In this document: positions 10,314 to 22,047 of the stretch, in pieces | Layout: each line of letters begins with the position of its first letter | How positions within the stretch are numbered: position 1 is the stretch's first letter | Origin: Ficedula albicollis | Lineage: Eukaryota > Chordata > Aves > Passeriformes > Muscicapidae | DNA length: 64,000 bases | Assembly (NCBI RefSeq): GCF_000247815.1 | Contig: NC_021676.1 | Location: 4,741,948-4,805,947 of the forward strand | Direction of reading: 5' to 3' | Position numbers and translations under genes: made by a program | The notes under the pieces: generated by a model | The model's input: only the letters and a program-made list of their open reading frames with translations | Database searches by the model: none | Told to the model about the DNA's origin: nothing

Positions 10314-13300
10314 GCACTGAATTTATTTATCCTGTAAATCAAGGACTGGATATTTTCCTGGCTCCTTTGTAATTTTATTGAAGGAAAATTATAGAAATCT
10401 TTTCAGTGCTTCAGGGGATTGATACAGGCTACATTCCTGGCTTTCAGTCTAGTTTCTCCCTCACCAGCCTTTGGGATTCAGTGGGACTGATGGATTACAT
10501 CATTTCAGGAATTAGACCCTAAATTCTGATGTCTACAAAACATAAAAGAGTTAGATTTGTCTATATTTTGCCCTCAACCTGCAATATATTCCTTAAAGAC
10601 AATAGAAAAAAAATCCATGTAAAATTGCCTCTTTATTTGGAGGTACTTTAATATCAGAGGAGATTTGCTTCCAGCTAAGAAAACATTTGTTACAGAACTA
10701 AAAATGTTTGATATGCTGCTGTATTAGATAAAGTTTGTTAGTGCACAGTGGCACAGTGCTGATAATTGAAGAACTCGCAGGATTTTCGGCAGTAAAAGAT
10801 CCCCAGTGAGTGCTGAGCTCAGTGGGAAAATGTGCTGTGTAAATCTGCAGTGAGAGCAGAGGAACAGGAGGGGAGCAGCTCTGTGCTCAACCCTGGGAAC
10901 CCCAAACCACCACCAAAGGACGTTAAAAAGGAATAAAAGGGAAGAGATGATATCTTGGGGCATAAAAGCTGTTTTCAAAGAATTTTCTTGTTAAATATAA
11001 TGTTGGACAAGAGCCCAAGGAAATTCTCAACTCACTGGAGACTCCTGCTGTCGCTTGGCATGGTCTGGACTAGTGGAGGAATCAGCCTCTAGCCCTGCCT
11101 TGTCCTGGGATTTCTAATTCCATGAGGAGAAGTCACTGGGGACACTGGGAGAGAAGGGAAAAGCCCAGGCAATAGAACCGTGGCCAAAGCTGATGGATAA
11201 ATGGGTTTTGTGTGATGGGATGAGGAGCATCAGCTCGTGAAGAGCTGATGGCCACGATGAAGGTTTGTTATACCCTGAGTTTGCCAACCTTGGATGATTT
11301 CAGAAGGAGTGAGGAAGGTGAGCCTGGGAAGAGCCAGAGAGGGAACAAAGCCACCAGAGGAATGTGCCAACAAACTCCAGAGAGCAAAGGCAGTGCCACG
11401 GAGGGGAGGCTGCTCGGGCACCTGTTGTGACAGCTGTGACTAAGCATACAATGACCAGATCAGGGTGAATAATGAGACAATCTGCTCATTTAAGAGTGGA
11501 TATACAAACCCAGCAGGGACATGAAACTGTTTTGCTTTGTTTTACTGATAATGTGTTATTGGAGTCATGTCTCTGGCTGTGTCCTAGAGTGGGTTCAAAA
11601 CAATTACTTACATAACACAGGATATATTTAAGTCAGGGAAAAGCAGGGAGGGCGAAATGTGTGTATCTCAATTTCTGGTTAAGAAGGAAAATGAAATTAT
11701 GTTTTTACAAATAGATTTATTGATTCCCGTTTTTTCAGCACAGGGATCTCCATCTCAAGGGCTGGATCCCCCTTGCAAAACTTGAACTGGAAAGTAATTA
11801 ATGAAAGGAGACTAAGCCCTGTATCCACCAGCTGCTGGTTCCTTCTCTAATAACCACTAATTATTCTAATAGCAAACTCCTTAAAAATAACTCAATCAAT
11901 GCATTCTCCAAAAGCTGGAGCCCACCTCTGGATGCCTCCAGCCTGGTCCATGGTGCCAGGCAATATTTGGTGCAGGGCCTGAAGTGCTTTTCCCTTGAAG
12001 TGCTCTGCTTTAGGAGTGGTCAGCTGTCTTCTGGATCAACTTTGGCGTTGATTTTGAGATGGCAAATGTGCTGCTTTCACAAAATTCCATCCACAGGTGA
12101 AAGGTTTGCTGCTCACAGAGCAGAGTAACATGCAGAACAACAACAGGAAAAACAAAAGGAAAAATTAAACTCCCAAACCAAGAAATAGCAGAGTCCAGGG
12201 CAGCTGCCCATGCTGCAAACCCGATTCACAAGTAATGGCATTCCATGAAAGAGTGACCACCCCTGCTTTAATTGCAAATGAAAACCATATTGAAGAGCTT
12301 GGAATACAAATATAAGATTTGTGGAGTGTAAATACCTGGTGGGTGCAGCCAAGCAGCACAAAATATCTCTGGAGGGAGCTGGAGCTCAGTCCCTGCTGGA
12401 GCTCCCTGTGCCTCCAAATCATCGTGTACAGGGAGTAATTACAGCAGGGTTTGTCAACTAATTTGGTGGAGGGATGAATTCTTTATCTATTAATCAATGT
12501 AGGGAAGCATGAAGCACCTATAAACCATTCATCTCACTTTAGCTTCTTGTTTACCTTTAATTAGAGTTCTGATTTGATTGGGAAAAAATGGAGGTACCTT
12601 GGAATAGAGAGGTGTCAGTGGAGCATCGTGGGCAGCACTTCCTGCTGTGGGATCCTCAGGGAAATGGGTTGGCTAGTTTGGATTTTTATTTCCAAAATGA
12701 GCACCCATAAGTTGCTCACAGGATAAAACCCATAAATCAGAGGCAAATAAAAGGATGGTTACAGTGCCAGCCCCTCACCAATGAGAAGGAAGTTTGTAGC
12801 TGTGTGAATTAATTCATTTTTCATTTACACCTGCTGTGGGTCACCCCTCTTTTCTCACTTTTTCCATTCCTTTATTGTTATATTTATGTACAAGGAGGAT
12901 ATTTATCAGGAAAATTTCATTTATTCACCTATTTCTTTATCTAGAGTTGAAACAGAGTGGGAATAATGTTTTTACTTTTTTTCCCCCCCTTTTAAAATTG
13001 CTTACCTCTTCTTCCCAGAATTTCCAGGAGGATTATAGAGAAGGCTGTAACCCCTATACAGAATTATGGGATGTTTTATAACTGATGTGTTGTGTCTGAT
13101 GCAGATAAATGCAACTGCAAGCATAGGAAGTCCCAGTGGGTCACTTGCATTTAATTTCATTTTAGCTTGACTTTAAATCAGTGATATTTAATTTATTTTT
13201 ATAAGAGAATTCCTTAAAATGCTTTTATAAAATGAAAAGTCCTGGTTAAGCCTTGGAGTCCTACACACGAGTGTGGAAAACTGCAGCTTCACTAAAAGCC

Positions 13301-13390
13301 GTGCAATAAATGTGCCATTCCTTGGTGCATGCTTATTATGGGTAAATATTGTTCTCTGGGTAGTGCCTGGAAATTGTAATTAATTTCAAG
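10314..13390. other. Anonymous unique DNA
   Basis: No gene, RNA or recognised transposable element over about 3 kb. Open frames are all under 86 codons and are scattered on both strands. Confidence 0.55.
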
Positions 13391-13609
13391 TACACCCTCT
13401 TTTTGTCCACGTATGCAGATTTCAAGTCTGTGCCTCCGCCGGGTTTGACACCGTGCAGCGAAGCTCTCAGATGTCTGCCTCTCCCGAGCTGTGACGTGAC
13501 AAAACAAACAAACCCAACCATTCCAGCCCTGTCAATCTACTTCTCACCGGACAGATGCCCTGGTGCCAGCAAAGCTTCATCCCGTGCTCCCACACCTCTT
13601 GGCAGTGCC
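13391..13609. other. CpG-enriched patch with CRE-like word
   Basis: A local cluster of CpG (CCTCCGCCGGG, CACCGTGCAGCGAAG, CTCCCGAGC, TCACCGGAC) in an otherwise CpG-poor area, with TGACGTGAC at 13492-13500 resembling a cAMP-response half-palindrome. It is followed by an A20 run at 13610. It could be regulatory or a processed insertion ending in poly-A. The evidence does not decide. Confidence 0.25.
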
Positions 13610-13629
13610 AAAAAAAAAAAAAAAAAAAA
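13610..13629 (+). repeat. Poly-A run, A20
   Basis: Twenty A followed by TTAAAAAAATCC. No target-site duplication was identified around it. Confidence 0.95.
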
Positions 13630-15189
13630 TTAAAAAAATCCAGAGATCTACTGGACGCAAAAGCACGACGGTTCCTCGCCTCCAAAAAATGGTGTTTATG
13701 GCATTGCTGGAACTCCTGGGTGAGGCTGTGTGAGGAAATGTGTGCAGCCTCTTGTTCTTGCATGCCTGGTGTCCCAGATATTCCATCTGATCTGTTCCTG
13801 GAGCAAGGTGTCTGGACAGTGATGGATTGACTGATGAGGGTCCAGGTTTGTGTTTCTGGAACGAGCCCGGTATGTCAGTGGAGTTTTGTGGATTGCAATG
13901 TGAATTAATTAAATGATATCATTAATTATGGTTTTAAATATTTTATTGGGTGTTTATCTGGTGGAATTGGCTAAACTTTCTAAGGAAAGTGAAGAGTTTG
14001 GGTTTTAACACAGCCAGCTCTCTGAGCTGTCCATGGCCATGTCCCCCTGAGGCCATCACTGGAGCTCCCAGGTCAGGTGTCCTGTCAGACACAGAATTTT
14101 TTGGAGGGGGGATGAGGCTTCAGTCTGCTCTGTCCAAGTAGTCCAGTCCATCACAGTGTGCACAGTTCCAACAAAGCTCAGCCTGGTGCTGCCAAACCCC
14201 CAAGATGCACAAAACCACCCTGGAGGTCCTGCAAGCGGGTTTAAAACCCTGCAGGTGCCACTGAATTTATTGTACAGCAAGACTCAGCATGCTGAGCCAA
14301 TGACCTGCTTTGGTACAGACAAGGGGTTTTTTTTGGCTAACAATTTGTTTTTAGTGTCACATGTGGCATCCCCAGAAGCTGCAGCATTCAGGCCTTTTTA
14401 ATGAATTCCTGTCCCTTGCATATTAGTGGGAATATTTCCACTGCAGCAAACACCATAAACAGTTTCCACACTGGGGTGTGTTATACTGCCACCAGAATTG
14501 GTTCTTCTGATGGTTCATTTCTTTTATGCTGAGAATTCAGGACCAATTCAGCTCGGTTTTATGCATCATTAGAGATTTACAATTACTTTGCTATAGTTTC
14601 TTTCTGGAAGCCTATCTCTCATGGTTAATGCTATGGGAGTCCTGTTGTGTAGAGGCTGCTATGAGCCACCTTATAGCAATAAAGCATTTGAGAAGGATTT
14701 GGAATTATGAGTGGCTAAATTCTCCATGCAGCGCCTGTAATGCTGTTATCCCTTGCTGAGCTTGGGTTGAAACTCTTTTTTTTTTTTCCTTCTCCCCAAA
14801 TTAGAAAAAAAAGAGTGCTGTTTCTTCGAGAGGTTTTGAATCATTTACATGTAATTTTTTTTGTTGAACCGCTGCAGTCGGAAATGAGGAATTGTGCAAA
14901 TTTCCATTTGGATTTCATGATCCTTAAAATACATTTAGGTTGTATTAGTACATAATGAAATAAGGCCTCCTCATTTTTTTTTTCAATCTCACTTTTAAAA
15001 TGTCTAATCATTATTTGGGACTTTATTTTGGTTTTTGTATTTTATGTGTGTTGCTAAAGCCAGTAAATTTCACAAGCTTTGCCCATGCACAATAAGCAGT
15101 GGATCTTCACATGTTATAATCCACATAACTCACATTTTACATAAATACACTTTTGCACTGAAACAAACATGATATGCAGTGAATAATAC
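13630..15189. other. Anonymous DNA; AT-rich block near 14860-15180
   Basis: No gene. 14860-15180 is repeat-poor and AT-rich and directly precedes the palindromic element. It may belong to a conserved block, but this is untested. Confidence 0.45.
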
Positions 15190-15262
15190 GGGCCTGATCT
15201 AAAGGCCATTAAAATCAATGAAAAGATTTCAAATTAACTTTTATAGCCTTTAGATCAGGCTC
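15190..15262. mobile_element. Ancient palindromic element (MITE-like), 73 bp
   Basis: The left arm GGGCCTGATCTAAAGGC is matched by the right arm GCCTTTAGATCAGGCTC, which is its reverse complement except for one base near the tip. Inner arms, 'CCATTAAAATCAATGAAAAG' against 'TTTCAAATTAACTTTTAT', are partly complementary. I recognise this as a close relative of a palindromic amniote repeat common in turtle and crocodile DNA, whose arms read roughly GGGCCTGATCCAAAGCCCA. Long-term survival of the hairpin arms here could reflect exaptation or just slow decay. The family assignment is from memory and needs a library search. Confidence 0.6.
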
Positions 15263-16777
15263 TAAATGGGCAAATTACAGTTATGGAGTTTCCCATTTAC
15301 ATACCTGTGTGCTTCATTTAATGTATTTTATGGAATTGAAATTACTTGGTCCTCTTTTTCATGCTTTTTTAGGCTAAGAATTTGCCAAGGGCATCAACAG
15401 CAGTTTTCCCAGGCTCCAGCACAAGGATTATGTAGTCAATCCACAAATGACTCAAATCTTTGAAGAAAAGGACATGGTTATCAGAGAGGCTTTGACGACA
15501 GCAAGGACGGGAGTGCTATCTGCCTTTTTCCATCAGAGATTCCCATTCCCTCTCATTATCATACTCAGGACATCAGCACAGCCATGGGCCCGAGGGAATC
15601 CCATCCAACTTTGAAGGGAACATGCACAAGACCTCGCCCCTGCGTTGTTTCAGACAGATCAAACCAGATTTGCCTCGTGTAAGGTGAGAAGAAAGGCTGG
15701 GGCACAGCAGCGTTAGGGGAGGGATTCAAAGGTTGCAGGGAATTTTCAAATCCATTGTTATATCTTGGTAATCTTTCTTCCTTTACAGGGTTCTTCAGCC
15801 CCACTGAGGATGTGATGTGATGTGAAAGCTGCTGTAAGTGGGAAAAGGAGATGTCTCTACCTGCTCTCTCCCAGTGCCCTGTAATGAAAAATGCTTTTGG
15901 AGCAACACTGGAAATAAGCCATCAAAATATCTGATTAAACCTCTTAGGAAACTCTCACTAATCACCTTCTCTGCTCTTGATGGAATGTATTTATGCATTA
16001 TAAATATACTTACTATGTGTGTGTGCTCCATAAATCACACCCAGCACTTGTGTGTGATGTATAAGCACATTCTATAGAACACACACAAATACAGATGCCA
16101 AGCTCCCACAGAGTTCATCACTGGAAAATGTTTGAAGGATCTGATCCTTAATATTTAATGAGCAAGATGCTATTTCCTTCCTCAGCTTTTATCTCTGGTT
16201 TGGCATAGTCATTAAATTTGTTGTTTCCTTGCAAGATTATATAATTTATGACCTAATTTTAGACTTCTGTGTAACCGCGTTGAAATCCTCGTGGCGTATC
16301 CAGATTTCTTCCAGCATTAGACACCAGCTCCAACACGACTCCTGAGAGCTGCCCATCAGCAAGGAGTTACAGGCATGGAAGGAAAACAGGCCAAAAATAT
16401 TCAGGCAGCATTAGAAGATTAGTTTTTGGGGGGGTTTTGCCATGCAAAAAACATGATTTAGCAGAATTTCCAAAGCTGTCTGCGGTGCTGGCAGGAATCC
16501 CCAGGTAAGACAGACAGCACCCAGCGACTCCTCTTACTGAAAATATTTTCATGCAGCTGCTTCTGACTTTCAGGCTGCTCTGGGACAGCAGCCTGCAGTG
16601 CAGGGAGGGGTGTCTGGAGCTGGGGAAGGATGTCACTCTCTGCTTTACAGCCACTGCCAGCCCCTCACCCTCTGGAATTTCCTCCCAGCACCAGCCTGGC
16701 TGCTGGGCGGATTTTTTGCTGCACAAGATGTTGCTGGATAACTCCAAAATGAATTATTCTAAAGCTGCAGCCACTTC
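15263..16777. other. Anonymous unique DNA
   Basis: No gene. The 126-codon minus-strand frame at 16367-16747 has no domain and overlaps a plus-strand frame. A splice-like pair at 15789-15833 is listed separately. Confidence 0.5.
15789..15833 (+). other. Possible 45-nt non-coding exon between strong splice-like sites
   Basis: The acceptor ATCTTTCTTCCTTTACAG ends at 15788 and the donor GTAAGTG starts at 15834; both match consensus very well. All three frames of the 45-nt interval contain a stop, so it could only be a terminal or non-coding (lncRNA) exon, or a decoy. Confidence 0.18.
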
Positions 16778-16807
16778 GTGTGTGTGTGTGTGTATGTGTG
16801 TGTGTGT
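16778..16807 (+). repeat. Interrupted (GT)n microsatellite
   Basis: About 15 GT units with one GTAT interruption. Confidence 0.95.
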
Positions 16808-19800
16808 TTTCTGTGTGTCCAGAGTAATTCACAGATGCTGTAAATAGTGCCATGAACTTCAGGTATTCTGTCAATTTAAAACATATTGTTGGGACCAGTC
16901 TTTCATCAAATTTAATATATTGGCTGCTGCATTAATGCACTTTGAGAGCATTCTATCCTGGTGTTCCATAGGGAAGTGGCTTGTGGTTGAGGAAGGATTT
17001 GATGTTTCCTTTGTGCCTGCAGTGCTGTTTGGAGGAGTTTTCCTCTTTTTCACCTTATCCTGAATATGGCAGAGCTGGGGTGCTGCATCCTCAGATCAGC
17101 AGCAGGAGCACAAGGGACACCCCTCTAACACAGCAACTTCATGTACAGGGTGAGGGGGGTGCCTACATGAAAGAAAAAGCATCCTGATGAAAAGGGGAAT
17201 GAATTCTTGGATTCAATAAAATTGGAGTTTGTCTCCTTGGCTTTAATGGAGCAGTTCCAGGAAAGCAGCAGAGAACAAAGTGTTTTCAGTATCACATAAT
17301 TCAAGAGTAAAATCATAATTCCAATTACCATTGCAGGCACTTCTGGCCTTGGGAAACCTATGCTAATATTTATTATTACATGATTGACCTCTGATTTCTT
17401 CATCATTTACATTAGCAACCCTGATATTCTTAGTAACATCCTTTAAATCATAGAAGCAGGTGTCAACAGTGCATGATGAAGTCACATCCTGCAGATTTTT
17501 TATTTACTTAGTCCATTTTTTCCTGGTTAAATAACATTGTGAGATGCAGAATCTCACCTCCACAGGGTCTCTAGGGGTGTATGTAATCATGGAATGCATT
17601 TTCTATAATCTCACAAAATGAGTCAATCCTATCAGAGGTACAAACAGTTTTACAAAGTCAGTATTTCACTCCCATCACTGCCTGACATCATCTTCCACAC
17701 AGCACAAGAAAATATTTACTTGGCTCTTTGACATGAATTGCTGCAAAGCCTTTGGAACAAAAACCAGAAAGTGAGAATTAAAATGGAATAACTTGACTTA
17801 ATGAATTTAGCCTCTTTTCTGTGTGCTGGATTTAAATGTCAGGTGATTTCTTATAATGTTTGGGATGGACATGGACACCTCCAATCCCTGTTCTTCAGTG
17901 AGGTGCCCACACACAGATCACAGAGTTGCCCGGAATATCCAAAGCTGGAAGCTGATCCTCTTCTCCATCATCTAAATATCTTCTTTGCATAAGTGAGCAT
18001 TTCTCTGGATGAATTAAGACACTGCATTAGTTTTCCAGGTGCAGGTGAGGTGCCAAGGGCAGCCTGGGGCTTCTCACTGCCTTCAGCACAGTTGATAAAA
18101 TTGCATTTATCCACAAAGAGACTGATTTTTTTTTTCCCCAGATTGTTCTGGGGATGAGTTAAAAAGTTTAAATTCTCTGTCTTCCATATCCACTGCTCAT
18201 CTTCCTGCCTTGGTGCAGCTCCTGCTGCTGTTCACTTCCAGAGAGCACAGCCAGGGGCTTTTCAGCATCTCCTCGGGAAATGTTCCCCATCTGTGGAGCC
18301 GGGAAAGTGGCACCCACCCGGAGAGGGCTGTCCTTGATCAGCCTTGCCTCTCATCCATCACTGTTTTTAACTGAAATTAGATTCTTCTGAACTTACATTG
18401 CCTTGAAGGGTTTACCTGCCTCAGCAGGTGACAGGATTTGGGATGTTTCAGATAGAATTTGGCAATTTTAAGGTTTGTTATCCAGGCGGGTGAGTCCTTT
18501 TCCCCTCTGTGGTCATGTAACCCTAAAAGCACCCTCTGATTTCTGCATGTCGGGGAGGGACGAGGCTCAGAGCGGTCCCAGACCCCGTTCCTGAGTGCTG
18601 CCAGTGCGCAGTAATTCCTGTAATGACACAAGTCACACCAAACAGCTGCAGGGAAGCTCCTCGGGAGAAATTCCCCCCGGCTGCAACCGGGGCTGTTCCG
18701 GAGCTGGGAGCCCCGTGCTCAGGGCGATCCTGGCTGGACAGGCTCTTCTGATCGACTGCTGAGAGACTTATTAGCGGTGCAAAAAGGAGTGGGAGGCAAG
18801 GAGAGTGTTCTTCCTGGCAGAAATCTGCTTTGGAACAATCAGTTTTTCTGACAGGAGTAATTGGGTTAAACTCCGCCTGACTGTGGGTGCTGTTTGCTGC
18901 CCCTTATCTTACCCAAGCAAAGAGCACCAAACACTTTGAACTCTGTAAATAATTGTTTCCAAAGTGTTGGATTTTTCTTTTCTCTCTATAAATTCTTTAG
19001 AGAAAAGCTGGTTTCTAATCCTTTCTCTGCCTATGGTTTTACAGCCTCTTCCCACTCTAGATTTATTTTCTTTCCCCTCTTTAGATTTTAGTATTTCTTA
19101 GATATTATAAAAATCTCTTTTAAAGGGGAGTGCAGAGCTTTTGCTCAGATTGGGAAAATCGTTTGTTGAGCTTTAAGAAACAGGAGAGAGAGAAAAAAAA
19201 TACCAAATCGAAGAACTTTATTGTGCACTGTGGCAGAAGCTGGGCTGTGGTGTGCTGTGTGTCCAGAGCCTGCCCAGTGTCCAGTGCAGGCTCCTGGACC
19301 TCAGTTCTGGCTTTTTCCCACTCCAGATTCCTGGAGAGTGAAGGGGTTGGACCTTTCATTCCTTCTGGGCTGGACCAGAGCTGGGACTTGCTCCTCCCTT
19401 TCCCCACCCTACCCTGCCACTGCTCTCTCCCTTCTGTGCTGAGGAGAGGGAAGTCTTTTTCTTGCAAGCCCAATTTTTTCTCAGTTTTACTTCACTTTTG
19501 CATCCACAGTAACAAATATTAATGCAGAAACTGTCCCAGAGCATGCACAGAGTGTGCAGGAAACCCATAAACCTGAATAAACCCAGGCCAACCCAGGGAT
19601 GTGGGAAAACTGAAATGCTGGAAAAGCAGGACATCATTTTCTTCATCATCCTGCAAAGCTGTATGTGAATTCTTTTAGTTATCTGCTATTTATTTCTTTA
19701 CTTATTTTGGCAAAATACACAAATAATGAGAAATACCTCATTGGAGCCTGGGTTCTCCAGCTTGGGGGAAGTAATCCCTGAGGAGCCCAGCTGGGACATT

Positions 19801-19988
19801 TCCTTCTGGTCTTCAAGTAGTGACTCAGGTCTTCCTTAATGTCAGGAGGCTCCCATGAAGGAGGGACTGATCTTCCCTTCTTCTCCAAAACCAGGGGTTT
19901 CAGGTCTTGGATGCCACCAGCAGATCTCCAGGTGCTTGGATGATGGTCTGCTCCCTGCCCCAGCTGATGCAGGAAGGAATTTAAAATT
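16808..19988. other. Anonymous unique DNA with a mild CpG patch
   Basis: No gene. 18540-18780 is relatively CpG-rich (for example GTCGGGGAGGGACGAGG and GGCTGCAACCGGGGCTG) and could be a weak regulatory region. The rest has nothing recognisable. Confidence 0.5.
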
Positions 19989-20440
19989 TAGAATCATGGA
20001 ATCATTAAAAAGGGAAGAAACTTTAAGGTCATCAAGCCCAGTTGTCACCCTCACGCTCACCACCAAGCCACGTCCCCAAGTGCCACACCCACAGGTGTTT
20101 TGAGCACTTGCAGGGATGGTGACTCCATCATTGCCTTGGGCAGCCCATTCCAGTTCTTTACACCCTTTCCATGAAGAAATATTCTCTAAAATCCAATCTA
20201 AGCCTCCCCTGGTGCAACTTGAGGCTGTTCCCTCTCCTCCTGTCCCTGTTCCCGGCTGTCCCCTCCTGTCAGGGAGTTGTGCAGAGCCACAGGTTCCCCT
20301 GATCCCCCTTTTCTCCAGGCTGAGCCCCTTTCCAGCTCCCTCAGCCCCTCCTGATGCTCCAGCCCCATTCCCAGCTCCATTCCCATCTCTGGACTCACTC
20401 CAGCCCCTCGAGTTCTCTCTTTCAGCAACTGACCCAACAC
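19989..20440 (-). mobile_element. CR1 LINE 3' end, about 450 bp
   Basis: Plus-strand landmarks: TAGAATCATGGAATCATT, 'GAAACTTTAAGGTCATCAAG', 'GCAGCCCATTCCAGTTCTTT', 'GAAGAAATATTCTCTAAAAT', 'CTTTTCTCCAGGCTGAGCCC' and 'CTCCAGCCCCTCGAGTTCTC'. These are the reversed CR1 3' region in order. It is one of the two longest CR1 pieces here. The 243-codon minus-strand and 192-codon plus-strand frames that cross it are by-products of the GC-rich CR1 tail. Confidence 0.92.
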
Positions 20441-21455
20441 CTAGCACAGCATTCGAGGAGAAGCCGGTACTTTTTTCACCTGGGAAAAAAAAAAAAAATC
20501 CTGAACGAAATAAATCTCTGATTTTTGAGAAGGCACCTACCAGCAGAGTGGGGATGTTTGTGCTCCATGCCATCCATCACTGCAGGAGCTGCTCCTGGGG
20601 CTGTGCTGGTGGCCAGAGGAGCTGTCAGGGCCGGTGCTGGCACCGCTCCCTGGGCACGGGGGATTTCTGCTCTGACAATTTTTGGCTCCTTTAGGTTCCT
20701 CCAGAGCTGCATGGAATACATAATGCCCTGCCCTGTGCTGACAGGGAGCCTCAGTGCAGATTGAAGGAGAGATCCTCTCCCTGCATCACTTTGTTCTGTA
20801 CTGCTCTAAAATCATTTTCCTTGTTCCTGCAGCTCCTGTAAAGCCAGAAGAGCTCTCTCTATATTTGATTCCCCAATGCCTTTTTCTCCTCTGCTTACAG
20901 CTATAAAAGCAGCTTTTCATGCTCCAAATCAGAGATAAATGGAAATCTCTGCTGAAGAAATAAAACACAAGGCTAATCAAATTGTGGCACAGGAAGCAGC
21001 CTTCAGCCAGTGCATTTTTGAGAGCTATTTTTAGACCACATTTTTATTTTGTCACTCCATATGGGAAGTCAAACCCATATGGTTTGGGAGAATGGAAGGT
21101 TGTGCCTTTATAGTGATCTCACAAACTATCCCAGCTCAGCTTCCTCCTTAAACTCGTGCTTAAATCCCGTTGTCTGAGGTGGGACTGCAGCCCATCAGCT
21201 GCTCCTGAGGTTGTACCAGCACAATTCCCTCCTGAGGTGTAAAACTATTCTACATTTGTTAAACCAGTCTCCAGTGAACTCAGCTCTTCTTAGTTGCAAC
21301 TTTTCTCATTCTTACACCTTCCTTTTTTTTCCTTTTTAAGTTCTTCATCTCTTCTCCAGTGTTCTGGTGCCCTGCTGGGTGTGTTTGGTCCAGCACCAGC
21401 CAGGATGAAAAGCTGAGCATCCTCAGCATCACCCTCCTGCTCTTCATGGTAGGCC
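20441..21455. other. Anonymous unique DNA
   Basis: No gene recognised. It includes an A13-type run near 20485 next to the CR1. Confidence 0.55.
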
Positions 21456-21579
21456 CTGCTGTCTTCCAAAATCCAGATTAATGCGATTTTGAGGAATTGG
21501 ACTTGGCAAATTCTGAACTGCTGTCTTCCAAAGTCCAGATTAATATGATTTTGAGGAATTGGACTTGGCAAATTCTGAG
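21456..21579 (+). repeat. Two-copy tandem duplication, 62-bp period
   Basis: CTGCTGTCTTCCAAAATCCA at 21456 recurs as CTGCTGTCTTCCAAAGTCCA at 21518. The copies differ at about four positions, so this pair is somewhat older than the others. Confidence 0.93.
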
Positions 21580-21949
21580 TGCCCTGATGAAGCAATAATT
21601 GTCTAGAAAAGGTATTTTCCTTCTGTCCCCTAAATGTATAAAATTGGAAATGCATCCTCAGTGTTTTCACCCACCAGAATATCCAGTTTATTTGTGTTAC
21701 AAGTTTTTCGTTACACTGAACCAAAAATTATGTGTCTTTTAAGGAATTTTGTGGCATGGTTAAAAGCACTGACAGGAAGTTTCTAACGTGGTAAATTTCA
21801 GAGGATCATTTAATGAGTTTTTCAATTGTAATCCTGGAGTTTCTTCCCTTTGCAGTTTTTCAAAAGGTGGAATTAAACAACCCCAAATGACAGGAAGATG
21901 CAGCTGGATGCTTTTATAGGTAAAACAGTGAGGAGAGGCTCAGAAATGT
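21580..21949. other. Anonymous unique DNA
   Basis: Nothing recognisable. Confidence 0.5.
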
Positions 21950-22047
21950 GGGTGATTTGGTTTAGTGGATATGGTGGAATTGGGTTGAAGGTTGGAATGG
22001 ATGATCTTGGAAGTCTTTTCCAAACATGGTGATTTTGTGATTCTGTG
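21950..22047 (+). mobile_element. CR1 LINE 3' tip
   Basis: 'TTTGGTTTAGTGGATATGGT', 'GGTTGGAATGGATGATCTTG', 'GAAGTCTTTTCCAAACATGG' and 'GATTTTGTGATTCTGTGTG' give the CR1 terminus in sense order with its ATTCTGTG-like end. Confidence 0.88.

Noticed and set aside
19842..20694. 243-codon minus-strand and 192-codon plus-strand open frames
   Set aside because: They cross the GC-rich, stop-poor CR1 3' region and mostly translate CR1 tail sequence. Frames on both strands cannot both be genes.
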